Positions 16,207 to 24,567 are shown, numbered from the stretch's first letter. The stretch: 34,251 nucleotides of DNA from Fidelibacterota bacterium (GCA_012964275.1 DTUG01000179.1:1-34251), one strand, 5' to 3'. Numbers and translations: made by a program. Notes: generated from the letters alone by a model not told the origin.

Positions 16207-17288
16207 AGGACACTCCTTAAACTTTCAATACATTGAATATTTTCTTCTTCAAGTCCCACAGATATCCGAATACAATTTGGCCAGCCAAAAGCTGTCAATT
16301 GTCGCAGAATCACGCCTTTTGCCAGTATATTTTGATGTATTTTTGCAGCTTGCTCATCTGATTCCCAGATTGTGGTGATGAAATTTGCAGCACTGGGAAC
16401 CTGCTCAATACCTAAATTATCTAATTCGTCTTTCAAATAAGACATTCCTTTTTGGTTAGTCTGGATGGTTTTTTCCAAAAATTCTATATCATCCACAGCT
16501 GCTGTGCCTGCAGCCTGAGCCACCAGTGATGGTTCAAAAGGTACTTTTACCTTCATCAGATTATTGATTAGTATATCATGAGCAAAACCATATCCGATCC
16601 GAATTCCTGCCAATCCATAGGCTTTGGAAAAAGTTCGAAGTGTGATCACGTTATCGTAACGATAACTCATGGAGTCTGGGTAGTCTGGTGAATCCTGGGC
16701 AAATTCGTAATAGGCTTCATCCAAGATAATAAGTATACGCTCTGACACGTGAGAAAAAAACTCATCGAATTCTTCACGGGTCACATAGGTACCCATGGGA
16801 TTGTCCGGGTTGGCAATATAAATGATCTTGGTGTAATCCGTGATCTTGTCAGCCATGGCTTGCAGGTCGTACCGGTGATTTTTCATAGGGACCCAATGGA
16901 CCCGTCGACCAGATGCATTGGCCAAAACACGAAATCCGATGAAAGAATTATCGGCACTGATGAGCTCGTCATCGCTTAATAAGAATGTTCTCATGATAGT
17001 AGACATGATCCCTTCAGAACCGGCACCGAGAATCACATTTTCCATCTTAACGTTGTATTGCTTAGCCAATTTGTTTCGTAGTTCATAGCCAGTGGCATCG
17101 GGATAGCGATGAAATCGATTAAAGGATTTTTCGACGGCTGCCAATCCTTTTGGAGAAGGGCCTAGTGGATTTTCGTTGGATGCCAGCTTAACGAAATCAG
17201 CCCTCCCCAGTTCCCGTTGGGCTTCGGTAATGGGTTTACCAGGCTTGTAGCTGGCCAGTTGTTTGATGTATGAAGGAACCAGTGCCAT
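16194..17288 (-). CDS. class I/II PLP aminotransferase (HisC-like), probable tyrosine/aromatic aminotransferase
   Basis: A 364-residue fold-type I aminotransferase of the histidinol-phosphate aminotransferase subgroup. Key parts are KLASNENPLGPSPKGLAAVE near the N-terminus, GAGSEGIMSTIMRTF for phosphate contact, NPDNPMGTYV (Asn-Pro), ILDEAYYEFA (Asp for the pyridine nitrogen), TFSKAYGLAGIRIGYG with the PLP lysine, and CIRISVGLEEEN with the substrate-carboxylate arginine. By sequence alone it would be called HisC. Its position between an Lrp-type regulator and HPPD makes conversion of tyrosine to 4-hydroxyphenylpyruvate more likely, and HisC-like enzymes are known to accept aromatic amino acids. 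I chose ATG 17288, which follows the regulator's stop by two bases; a TTG at 17294 is an alternative. Confidence 0.85.
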   Translation of the reverse strand: MALVPSYIKQLASYKPGKPITEAQRELGRADFVKLASNENPLGPSPKGLAAVEKSFNRFHRYPDATGYELRNKLAKQYNVKMENVILGAGSEGIMSTIMRTFLLSDDELISADNSFIGFRVLANASGRRVHWVPMKNHRYDLQAMADKITDYTKIIYIANPDNPMGTYVTREEFDEFFSHVSERILIILDEAYYEFAQDSPDYPDSMSYRYDNVITLRTFSKAYGLAGIRIGYGFAHDILINNLMKVKVPFEPSLVAQAAGTAAVDDIEFLEKTIQTNQKGMSYLKDELDNLGIEQVPSAANFITTIWESDEQAAKIHQNILAKGVILRQLTAFGWPNCIRISVGLEEENIQCIESLRSVLSAI

Positions 17289-17290
17289 GG

Positions 17291-17749
17291 TCAAATCACC
17301 AACCGCGTCTCCTGTTTAAAGGTAGAAAGAACAACCGATGTTTTCAAGTTCTGTACATTGGGCAAAGCAGATAATTGATGCAGAATCAATTCCTCATAAC
17401 TGGGGATATCTTTAGTAGCGATCTTTAAAAGAAAATCTGCTTCCCCGGTGATGTGATGGCATTCCAAAACTTCAGGTATATCAGCAATGGATTTGAAAAA
17501 ATCTTCTACGGGTGTTTCTCCATGGCGGGCTAGTTTTACTTCAACATAGGTAAAACAGCCGTAGCCGGCTAACCGAGGATTCAATAAAGTGATATATTTG
17601 TCAATGAGCCCTGATGTCTCCAGTTTCTTGACCCTTTCCAGGGTGCTGGATGGGGAAAGGCCCACGTGCCTGGCTAGTTCTGTATTGGTGATGCGGCTAT
17701 TCTCCTGAAGCTTATCCAGTAATTGTATGTCTTTACTATCTAAATTCAT
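17291..17749 (-). CDS. Lrp/AsnC family transcriptional regulator
   Basis: A 152-residue regulator with an N-terminal winged helix-turn-helix (about 5-55: DIQLLDKLQENSRITNTELA, then HVGLSPSSTLERVKKLETSG) and a C-terminal RAM/AsnC ligand domain (about 65-145, including CFTYVEVKLA, VLECHHITGEADFLLKIAT and the typical ending NLKTSVVLSTFKQETRLVI). Such proteins sense amino acids and form octamers on DNA. It is the first gene of the tyrosine operon, so it probably controls the operon and its own synthesis in response to an aromatic amino acid. The AT-rich gap upstream (17750-17893), shared with sfsA, holds a 9-base direct repeat that could be its site. Confidence 0.93.
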   Translation of the reverse strand: MNLDSKDIQLLDKLQENSRITNTELARHVGLSPSSTLERVKKLETSGLIDKYITLLNPRLAGYGCFTYVEVKLARHGETPVEDFFKSIADIPEVLECHHITGEADFLLKIATKDIPSYEELILHQLSALPNVQNLKTSVVLSTFKQETRLVI

Positions 17750-17893
17750 GAATATATTTCGTAATTAATTAATAATAGTAAATAATATATGGAGATAATT
17801 GTAATATACCAAATAATATACCGTTATTATATAGCTCTTATATAGAAATGTTAGGCAGAATAAACTTTCATCACTTAATATGCGGTATCTATT
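17750..17893. promoter_or_regulatory. divergent AT-rich control region between the Lrp-type gene and sfsA
   Basis: This 144-base gap separates divergent genes and is very AT-rich. It contains an exact direct repeat TAATATACC at 17802-17810 and 17814-17822, a 12-base period, with a looser related element TAATATATGG at 17783-17792. Repeats near one helical turn in AT-rich DNA are reasonable targets for an Lrp-type protein, but binding is inferred only from position. No confident -35/-10 pair could be picked because many TATA-like matches occur. Confidence 0.4.
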
Positions 17894-18616
17894 ATGAAAA
17901 TTAAAGGTCCGCTGGTTCACGCAAAATTTATTGAACGCCCTAATCGGTTTATCACTATTATTGAGATTGATGGTATTCAACACCGAAGTCACCTGCCGGA
18001 TCCGGGACGGCTAAAAGAATTATTGATCTCCGGTGCAGATCTTGTGGTCCGAAAGGCTCCGGGTGGCTCAGAGCGCAAAACAAAATATTCCACTGTTATG
18101 GTTAAGCACAAAGGACAATTAATATCCCTAGTTTCCTCATTACCCAACCAGTTTGTAAAAGAAGCGTTGGAACAAAAGAAACTTTCTATGTTTAAGAGTT
18201 ATAAATTGATTCGTCCTGAAATAAGTGTAGGAAAGCACCGTTTTGACTTTTTGTTAAATGATCATCAGGAGAACAAGTTTTATCTGGAAGTAAAGTCAGT
18301 TACCTTTGTTAAAAATGGGATAGCCCAGTTTCCAGATGCGGTCACGGCGCGTGGAGCAAAGCATGCCTTGGCATTAAAGGAATTGGTTGAATCTGGAGAA
18401 AAAGCAGGGATCATATTTGTTTGTCAACGGTCCGATGCAATATCATTCCGTCCAATGTGGGAACGGGATCCAAGATTAGCACAGGCGGTACTTTCGGCCA
18501 GTCGAGCTGGTGTAAAAATATGGTGCATCACCCTTAATATCAGTGAGTCAGAAATGACATTTTGTAAAGAGATTCCTGTAAATTTGACCCGGCCAGATTC
18601 TATTCAAACAAATTGA
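17894..18616 (+). CDS. sfsA: SfsA family DNA/RNA nuclease
   Basis: A 240-residue homologue of sugar fermentation stimulation protein A. The N-terminal OB-like part has HLPDPGRLKELL (33-44), the SfsA hallmark. The C-terminal part has a restriction-nuclease-like fold with Asp118 (RFDFLL) and Glu132-x-Lys134 (YLEVKSVT), followed by FPDAVTARGAKHALALKELV, which is strongly conserved. SfsA was first linked to maltose metabolism and later described as a nuclease; its cellular role is unsettled. Its stop overlaps the TTG start of the next gene (TTGA). Confidence 0.96.
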   Translation: MKIKGPLVHAKFIERPNRFITIIEIDGIQHRSHLPDPGRLKELLISGADLVVRKAPGGSERKTKYSTVMVKHKGQLISLVSSLPNQFVKEALEQKKLSMFKSYKLIRPEISVGKHRFDFLLNDHQENKFYLEVKSVTFVKNGIAQFPDAVTARGAKHALALKELVESGEKAGIIFVCQRSDAISFRPMWERDPRLAQAVLSASRAGVKIWCITLNISESEMTFCKEIPVNLTRPDSIQTN

Positions 18617-20286
18617 TCTTGACCAGAAAATACGCAATCATATATTTCAGCCTTAGTGGGTTTCTTTTTTTATATTCCTGTGCTGCGATTCAGGCACCTC
18701 CCGGAGGGCCAAAAGACATTATTCCACCGGAGTTGGTTCATGCTGTGCCTGCTGACGGGTCCATTTATTTTGCTGGTGGTCAGGTTGAGCTGGTCTTTTC
18801 CGAATACCTACTAGAAAGTTCTGTTGAAATGTCGATTCGGATTCAACCAAGCTTACCAGAACCACCGGAAATAAAGTATAGAGGTCGAACTTTATGGATC
18901 AATTTCCCAGATTCTCTGGCAGAAAACCAGACCTATATTATATCCATAAGCAGGGACCTGCGGGATGAACATAATGTGCAGTTAGGTCAAGGTCTGCAGA
19001 TCGCCTACGCTACTGGTGCCGAAATTGATCAGGGGAAGATCAGCGGTAAAATATATTATGAGAAACCTGCTGTTGTACATCTTTGGAAAATAGTTGAAGA
19101 AAATGACCTGTCTCAATTTTATAAAAGGTCCCCAGATTATGTAACAGATACTGATGATGATGGGAATTATTTGTTTTATTACCTATCGCCTGGCGCTTAT
19201 AAATTGTTGGGTACGGACAGATCATTTGCAGGGTTACCGCTCGATCCCGAACGTATGATATATGGACTGTCCTGGAACAATATTATTCAACTCGATTCTG
19301 TCAATACTAAGGATGGGATCAATATGCGGATCACAAATAAACCCCGTTCAATCAGGTTAGTAAGAGGAGAATGGCAAAGTAAAAACTGGGGTAGGCTCAT
19401 CTTTTCTGATAATATATCAAATTACGAAAAATTATTGCCCGTCCGTATTTTAAAGGATAGTGCTGTTATCGTATCCAAGACCTTCCTTGATGAATTGGAT
19501 CAAAATATTCTCCACTTTATGCTTCGGGATTCTGTGCCGGGTGGCTCTCACATTATAATTTCCATACCGGCAGTTTCTCAGGGCGAACAAACTATTATTG
19601 ATTCTGGGAAGGTGACAATAAGAACACCAATGGAACTGGATACGACTTATCTTGATATTGTTTATCCTAAAAGCGGATTTGAGATAGAACCTGAGCAGGA
19701 CCGGATTGTGCCATTGGATATTTATTTTTCCCGGACTATGATTGATTCTATTGGCAAAAATGCGGTACAACTGTTTGCAGATACAACCTCTTTTCCATTT
19801 GATATCCAATGGTTATCACCTCTCCATCTTCAGATTAATCCAATGGATAATTGGAAACCAAGATCAAAATTCTCACTTGTTGTAGCTCGTGAAGGAATTT
19901 TCCCATTTTTTGGTCGCAGTATTCAAGATTCAATACAAACTATCCAGATTTCGACGACCCGTTATAAAGGGTTTGGAAACTTGATCGGACGTATAGAAAA
20001 GCCTTACCCACAACCATTAATAGCTGAATTGATACCCCTTGAAAAGGAACAAAGTAAACAAAGGACTGTTGTAAATTCCAACTCTGAATTCGAGATTAGC
20101 CATGTTTCCGAAGGAAAGTACTCGTTGTTAATTTTTAATGATCTGGATGGCATCCGGAATTATTCCTATGGCCAGGTGGATCCATTTCGGCCTGCAGAAT
20201 GGTTTCAGTTTCTCCCAGATACAATATCCATTCGTAATAACTGGGATATGGAAATAACCAATATTCAATTGAAGCAGCAACCTTAA
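18613..20286 (+). CDS. Ig-like (Big_5/SbsA-type) lipoprotein
   Basis: A 557-residue predicted outer-membrane lipoprotein. It starts at TTG 18613, overlapping the sfsA stop; a second TTG at 18619 is possible. The signal peptide ends at a lipobox LYSC with Cys23, followed by the family phrase AAIQAPPGGPKDIIPPELVH. Residues about 36-135 form the bacterial Ig-like domain (VHAVPADGSIYF, VELVFSEYLLESS, LAENQTYIISISRDLRDEHN). A prealbumin-like insert follows (GKISGKIYYEKPAVVHLWKI), then a second Ig-like half around 355-455. The length and layout match Big_5 lipoproteins widespread in Bacteroidota and relatives, whose function is unknown; a role at the cell surface or in gliding has only been proposed by association. 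It ends one base before manC. Confidence 0.83.
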   Translation: MILTRKYAIIYFSLSGFLFLYSCAAIQAPPGGPKDIIPPELVHAVPADGSIYFAGGQVELVFSEYLLESSVEMSIRIQPSLPEPPEIKYRGRTLWINFPDSLAENQTYIISISRDLRDEHNVQLGQGLQIAYATGAEIDQGKISGKIYYEKPAVVHLWKIVEENDLSQFYKRSPDYVTDTDDDGNYLFYYLSPGAYKLLGTDRSFAGLPLDPERMIYGLSWNNIIQLDSVNTKDGINMRITNKPRSIRLVRGEWQSKNWGRLIFSDNISNYEKLLPVRILKDSAVIVSKTFLDELDQNILHFMLRDSVPGGSHIIISIPAVSQGEQTIIDSGKVTIRTPMELDTTYLDIVYPKSGFEIEPEQDRIVPLDIYFSRTMIDSIGKNAVQLFADTTSFPFDIQWLSPLHLQINPMDNWKPRSKFSLVVAREGIFPFFGRSIQDSIQTIQISTTRYKGFGNLIGRIEKPYPQPLIAELIPLEKEQSKQRTVVNSNSEFEISHVSEGKYSLLIFNDLDGIRNYSYGQVDPFRPAEWFQFLPDTISIRNNWDMEITNIQLKQQP

Positions 20287-21345
20287 ATGCATTGTGTAAT
20301 ATTAGCAGGTGGCAGTGGTACGAGGTTTTGGCCGTATAGTCGGACTGATCGACCAAAACAACTCTTAAAAATTATTGGAAATCAGTCCATGCTCCAAATG
20401 ACGGTTGATCGTTTGAGGAAACTGAAATTGACAAAGAGAATTTATATTATTACCCGAAAAGAATTGCATGATTCTATTGCCTCAGAAATAAAAGGAATTA
20501 ACCTGGAAAATATCATTGTGGAACCGAGCGGAAAAAATACAGCTCCGGCCATAGGACTAATGAGCTTGAAAATATCTGCAAATGATCCGGAAGCGGTTAT
20601 GGGTGTGTTTCCCGCAGATCATTTGATTGTAGGTCACCGCGATTTTGAAAAATCTATAAACCAAGCTCATCGTATGGTTAAGAAACATTCCGGTTTGATA
20701 ACAATTGGAATTAAGCCTACTTATGCTTCAACAGCATATGGATATATTCAATTTGAGCAGGTAAAGAGCAAAGAAAATCTAGGTGGATACAGGGTAAAGA
20801 CATTTGCGGAAAAACCACACGAAAAGTTAGCCAAACGTTTTTTAGCCAATGGCGACTTTTTATGGAATGCTGGTATTTTTGTTTGGGAAACCAATACATT
20901 ATTATCTTCCATGGAAACACATATGCCGGAGCTCTATGAATATTTAGGAGAAATCAAGAAATGTATTCAGAAAGATAAACCATTTGACCATATTTGGAAT
21001 AATATTACTCCAGAATCAATTGATTATGGAGTAATGGAAAAATCGGATAATATTTTTGTAATTCCCGGAACGTTTAAGTGGAGTGATTTAGGATCCTGGA
21101 ATGCCTTGTACGATGTACTTACAAAATCCAAAGATGGGAATGTGGTCCGCGGGTCTGGTATGGTACTAGGCGGTGAGAATAACCTAGTACATTCGAATGG
21201 CCGTTTTACTGCTATTTTTGGTGCGGATAATTTAGTCGTTATCAATACAGAAGATGCAACCTTGGTGGTTCCTAAGGAAAAGGTAGAGAACATAAAAGAC
21301 TTGGTATCTTGGCTAAGAAAAGAAGGTCACGAGGATTTGCTTTAA
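20287..21345 (+). CDS. manC: mannose-1-phosphate guanylyltransferase
   Basis: A 352-residue nucleotidyltransferase making GDP-mannose from mannose-1-phosphate and GTP. The N-terminal signature CVILAGGSGTRFWPYSRTDR followed by PKQLL (residues 3-27) is diagnostic. Other matches are VEPSGKNTAPAIGLMSL, GVFPADHLIVG and FAEKPHEKLAKRFLANGDFL with WNAGIFVW. The protein lacks the C-terminal phosphomannose isomerase cupin found in bifunctional ManC/AlgA, so it is the single-function form. GDP-mannose feeds surface polysaccharide or glycan synthesis. It is adjacent to the Big_5 lipoprotein and overlaps the following small gene by one base (TAATG). Confidence 0.94.
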   Translation: MHCVILAGGSGTRFWPYSRTDRPKQLLKIIGNQSMLQMTVDRLRKLKLTKRIYIITRKELHDSIASEIKGINLENIIVEPSGKNTAPAIGLMSLKISANDPEAVMGVFPADHLIVGHRDFEKSINQAHRMVKKHSGLITIGIKPTYASTAYGYIQFEQVKSKENLGGYRVKTFAEKPHEKLAKRFLANGDFLWNAGIFVWETNTLLSSMETHMPELYEYLGEIKKCIQKDKPFDHIWNNITPESIDYGVMEKSDNIFVIPGTFKWSDLGSWNALYDVLTKSKDGNVVRGSGMVLGGENNLVHSNGRFTAIFGADNLVVINTEDATLVVPKEKVENIKDLVSWLRKEGHEDLL

Positions 21346-21605
21346 TGACATATGAAAAATTATTAGAAGAATTTGAATTACTTAGCGATCGATTGGGTAT
21401 AAAGATCATCAAAGGTAAAGGTGACTTTGCGGGTGGCAATTGTACCGTGAATGAAGAAAAGATAATCGTAATTAATAAGAACAAACCTATAGAACAGCGT
21501 CTAAATATTCTGGCAAAATGTTTTATAGAATATGATCTTGATAGACTTTATATTATTCCCGCTCTTCGAGCATACATTGATGAGTGCCGGACTTTAGACC
21601 TTTAA
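21345..21605 (+). CDS. conserved small hypothetical protein
   Basis: An 86-residue protein beginning at the ATG that overlaps the manC stop (TAATG). The longer frame from 21309 would begin inside manC and is unlikely. The sequence (LLEEFELLSDRLGIKIIKGK, then GDFAGGNCTVNEEKIIVINK) has the pattern of a short uncharacterised family with a GDFxGGxC core and a hydrophobic helix at the end (LAKCFIEYDLDRLYIIPALR). I cannot assign a function. It has no signal peptide and is probably cytoplasmic. Translational coupling to manC is the only functional hint. An 81-base gap follows before the EF-G paralogue. Confidence 0.65.
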   Translation: MTYEKLLEEFELLSDRLGIKIIKGKGDFAGGNCTVNEEKIIVINKNKPIEQRLNILAKCFIEYDLDRLYIIPALRAYIDECRTLDL

Positions 21606-21610
21606 TTTTC

Positions 21611-21640
21611 TTGATTTGCAGGGAGTCCGGGTTTTACAAT
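21611..21640 (+). promoter_or_regulatory. candidate promoter for the EF-G paralogue
   Basis: TTGATT at 21611-21616 and TACAAT at 21635-21640, spaced 18 bases, resemble -35 and -10 elements. Predicted transcription would start near 21647, about 40 bases before the ATG at 21687, which is preceded by AAAGGAA. The call is weak because it rests on two approximate hexamers. Confidence 0.3.
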
Positions 21641-21686
21641 CCAACCCTTTCCCTTTTAATTATTACAACTATATAAAGGAATATAC

Positions 21687-23762
21687 ATGAAACAATTTAA
21701 TTCTGGGGATATAAGGAATTTTGCTATTGTAGGTCATGGTGCTACTGGTAAAACATCACTCGTAGAAAGTATGTTGGTACTTGGGGGTGAAATAAATCGT
21801 ATGGGCACAATAGAAGCTGGTTCAACTGTGGCTGATTATCACCCTGGAGAAACAGAACGACAAATATCTATTCATTCCACTCCGCTGCATATGGAATGGA
21901 CTGATAAAAAGTTTAATATGATAGATGTTCCCGGTTACTCTGATTTTATTGGCGAAGCTATTAGTTCACTGGCTGTTGTAGATATGGCTGTGATTTTGAT
22001 CCATGCCGTTAACGGTTTAGAAGTCGGCACTGAGAGCATGTGGAATAATGTCACGAAAATTGGTATTCCCAAGACATTGGTGATTAACGGTTTGGATCGA
22101 GAACACACCAGATTTGATCATATATTAAAACAGACTAGGGAACGGTTTGGGAAAAATGTTTTCCCTATGCATTTGCCGGTGAATGCTGGACCAAACTTTA
22201 ATCAGATAGTGGATGTATTACGCCGGGAATTAATTACGTATAATACTGATGGCAGTGGTCGGTATCAGGAAGATGATGTGCCTGAAAACCTGGAATCGGA
22301 AGTAGGCAGGCTCCATGAGGAACTTATCGAATTTGTAGCCGAATCAGATGATTCATTGCTTGAGAAGTTTTTTGAGGAAGGTGGCTTAACGGAGGAGGAA
22401 ATGCGCGGTGGTATTCACCGTGCCATTCAGGACCAAACGTTTATACCTCTTTTCTGTACGTCTGCTACGACCAATATAGGCGTAGCCAGACTCTGCGATT
22501 TTATTGCAAAATATGGAGCGTCACCAGATGACCGTAAAATAGTAAAAGCACTCGATGAAAGCGAAAACGATGTGGATGTTTCGCTGAATGGCAGTGATAC
22601 GGTTATTCAAGTGTTTAAAACAACGGCGGAATCTCATGTAGGTGAACTGTCATTGTTTCGCGTCTATTCAGGATTAGTTAAAACAGGCACCGATCTATAT
22701 AATACCAATCGAAAGAATTCTGAAAGATTGGGACAACTGTTTGTCTTAAATGGAAAAAACCGTACACAGGTAGATCGTTTATCAGCTGGTGATATCGGCT
22801 CCGTGGTCAAGCTTAAAGATACCCACACAGGAAACACACTTTGTTCCGGTAAAAAGGTAAAACTCCCAGAATTAGACTTGCCCAATCCCAATATCCACTC
22901 TGCTATCAGTTCATCAGCAAAAGGTGACGAGGAAAAATTGGCTGTTGGACTCGCTACACTCCATGAAGAAGATCCTACTTTTGTGTACCGTGTAGATAGC
23001 GAAGTAAAACAAACCATTATTTCAGGACAAGGTGAATTGCATTTACAGGTTAGCACAGAAAGGCTGAAGCGAAGGTTCAATCTTGAGATTGAACTTGCGA
23101 AGCCAAAGATCCCATTTCGGGAAACGATCAATGGCAAGGGGGAAGCTAAATACCGACATAAAAAACAGTCAGGCGGCGCTGGTCAGTTCGCAGAAGTTTG
23201 GATGCGTATCGAACCTAAAGGTCGAGGTGAAGGAGTTGAATTCACCCATTCACTTGTGGGCCAGAATGTAGACCGTGTCTTTGTACCTTCTGTTGAAAAA
23301 GGGGTTAATGTAGTCTGTAGCGATGGTGTTCTGGCTGGATGTAAGGTAGTGGATCTCAAGGTAGATTTTTATGATGGTAAAATGCATCCAGTAGATTCCA
23401 AAGATGTGGCTTTCCAGATGGCGGGGAAAATGGCCTTCCGGGAATGCTTTATGGCGGCTCAACCCTGCCTTCTTGAACCAATTATGAATATAGAGGTGAA
23501 AGTACCAGAAGAAGACATGGGTGATATCATGGGTGATATCTCTGGCAAACGAGGTAAAATAATCGGAGTGGACTCGGATGGCAGTTTTCAGGTAATTAAA
23601 GCACAAGTACCGCAGGCTGAACTTTATAATTATGCCACCACAATTCGTTCATTAACCGGGGGTCGCGGATTACATTCAGAAGACTTCAGCCATTATGAGA
23701 AAATGCCTAAGGATCTGGAGTCCAAAGTCATTGCAGTCAAGACAAAAAAAGACAAAGAATAA
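21687..23762 (+). CDS. elongation factor G-like GTPase (divergent EF-G paralogue)
   Basis: A 691-residue protein with all five EF-G domains: GTPase 1-280, domain II around 300-390, and domains III-V to the end (QTIISGQGELHLQVSTERLK; GGAGQFAEVWMRIEPKGRGE). The GTPase motifs deviate from canonical EF-G. G1 is GHGATGKTS (16-24) instead of AHxDAGKTT. G3 is DVPGYSDF (80-87), where the catalytic His of DTPGH is Tyr84. G4 is NGLD (134-137) instead of NKxD. These are the same kinds of changes as in the EF-G-like FusA2 class found beside a normal EF-G in many genomes, so this is probably not the main translocase. Proposed roles for the class include ribosome recycling or stress; none is shown here. 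Confidence 0.88.
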   Translation: MKQFNSGDIRNFAIVGHGATGKTSLVESMLVLGGEINRMGTIEAGSTVADYHPGETERQISIHSTPLHMEWTDKKFNMIDVPGYSDFIGEAISSLAVVDMAVILIHAVNGLEVGTESMWNNVTKIGIPKTLVINGLDREHTRFDHILKQTRERFGKNVFPMHLPVNAGPNFNQIVDVLRRELITYNTDGSGRYQEDDVPENLESEVGRLHEELIEFVAESDDSLLEKFFEEGGLTEEEMRGGIHRAIQDQTFIPLFCTSATTNIGVARLCDFIAKYGASPDDRKIVKALDESENDVDVSLNGSDTVIQVFKTTAESHVGELSLFRVYSGLVKTGTDLYNTNRKNSERLGQLFVLNGKNRTQVDRLSAGDIGSVVKLKDTHTGNTLCSGKKVKLPELDLPNPNIHSAISSSAKGDEEKLAVGLATLHEEDPTFVYRVDSEVKQTIISGQGELHLQVSTERLKRRFNLEIELAKPKIPFRETINGKGEAKYRHKKQSGGAGQFAEVWMRIEPKGRGEGVEFTHSLVGQNVDRVFVPSVEKGVNVVCSDGVLAGCKVVDLKVDFYDGKMHPVDSKDVAFQMAGKMAFRECFMAAQPCLLEPIMNIEVKVPEEDMGDIMGDISGKRGKIIGVDSDGSFQVIKAQVPQAELYNYATTIRSLTGGRGLHSEDFSHYEKMPKDLESKVIAVKTKKDKE

Positions 23763-23770
23763 ACTAATGC

Positions 23771-24256
23771 ATGGATAAACTCTGGGCACCTTGGAGAATA
23801 GACTACATCCGCTCGGAGAAAGAAGAAGGATGCATTTTTTGTGACAAACCAGCAAACGGAGATGACCGTACCATGCTCATTCTTTATCGGGGAGAGTATA
23901 GTTTTGTTCTCATGAATCTGTATCCCTATAATAATGGGCACCTAATGATTGCTCCTTATCAACATACAGGGAATACCCAGGAATTAAGCTACAGTTCCAG
24001 AAGTGAAATTATGGAATTAGCTGATCAGACAATGACGATTCAGAAAAATGTTATGAATGCTGAGGGTTTTAATTATGGTGCTAATATCGGATATAGCGGA
24101 GGTGCGGGGATCGCAGACCATATCCACTTTCATATTGTTCCTCGCTGGGCCGGTGATACCAATTTCATGCCCGTTGTAGGCCATACCAAGGTTCAGGTGC
24201 AAGGTCTTCGGGAAACATATGATGACTTAAAACCTCATTTTGACAAATTGAGATAG
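23771..24256 (+). CDS. HIT-domain nucleotide hydrolase/phosphorylase
   Basis: A 161-residue histidine-triad protein. The N-terminal MDKLWAPWRIDYI and CIFC (Cys21, Cys24) match the HIT subgroup related to diadenosine tetraphosphate phosphorylases. The triad HIHFH lies at 117-121 in ADHIHFHIVPRW, with the third His as nucleophile. NLYPYNNGHLMIAPYQH is the usual nucleotide-pocket strand-turn. Likely substrates are Ap4A or other nucleoside phosphoramidates and dinucleotides. It starts 8 bases after the EF-G paralogue stop and 8 bases before the small membrane protein, so it is within a run of closely spaced genes. Confidence 0.92.
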   Translation: MDKLWAPWRIDYIRSEKEEGCIFCDKPANGDDRTMLILYRGEYSFVLMNLYPYNNGHLMIAPYQHTGNTQELSYSSRSEIMELADQTMTIQKNVMNAEGFNYGANIGYSGGAGIADHIHFHIVPRWAGDTNFMPVVGHTKVQVQGLRETYDDLKPHFDKLR

Positions 24257-24264
24257 AAAATTTA

Positions 24265-24567
24265 ATGTCATATTTCTCCCATTCTTGGCTGCCGTTTATT
24301 TACCTGTACGGCTTGGGCGGATTGTTATTTATTTCAGGAATTATTATTACTCTTAAATCCGGCTCTTTTAATCTTAAAAATCATATTCACCAACAGTGGC
24401 TCTGGGTACTCGTTTTTGGTTTTATCTGGTATATGGCGATGCATGGTGTTCTGACCCTTATAGCGCTTGGATATAATCAACTCGCTGTCGTAATAATGTT
24501 TCTAGTCATAGGTCTTTCAATTACAGGTACTATTCTGTTGCAGAGAAAAACACTGCATAATAGGTAA
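24265..24567 (+). CDS. small three-helix membrane protein coupled to the symporter
   Basis: A 100-residue integral membrane protein. Hydrophobic helices lie at about residues 9-29 (LPFIYLYGLGGLLFISGIII), 44-67 (QWLWVLVFGFIWYMAMHGVL) and 70-92 (IALGYNQLAVVIMFLVIGLS), with a basic C-terminus (QRKTLHNR). I recognise no named family. The stop overlaps the symporter ATG by one base (TAATG), so the two are made together. Some sodium:solute symporters have a small membrane partner encoded just upstream, and this arrangement fits that, but the partnership is inferred. Confidence 0.75.
   Translation: MSYFSHSWLPFIYLYGLGGLLFISGIIITLKSGSFNLKNHIHQQWLWVLVFGFIWYMAMHGVLTLIALGYNQLAVVIMFLVIGLSITGTILLQRKTLHNR

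Noticed and set aside
16194..17288. Naming the aminotransferase hisC (histidine biosynthesis)
   Set aside because: No other histidine genes are nearby, and it lies between an Lrp-type regulator and HPPD, so an aromatic aminotransferase is more likely despite HisC-like sequence.
21309..21344. Upstream start of the small gene after manC
   Set aside because: It reads a basic, non-conserved extension within manC; the TAATG-coupled ATG at 21345 is typical of this window.
21621..21653. GGGTT/AACCC hairpin after the small conserved gene as a terminator
   Set aside because: Only five pairs with a nine-base loop and a weak T-run; it also overlaps a better promoter interpretation.
22664..23137. 157-residue ORF antisense to the EF-G paralogue
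   Set aside because: It is a frame shadow of a well-conserved coding region, with Ser/Phe-rich composition and no family resemblance.
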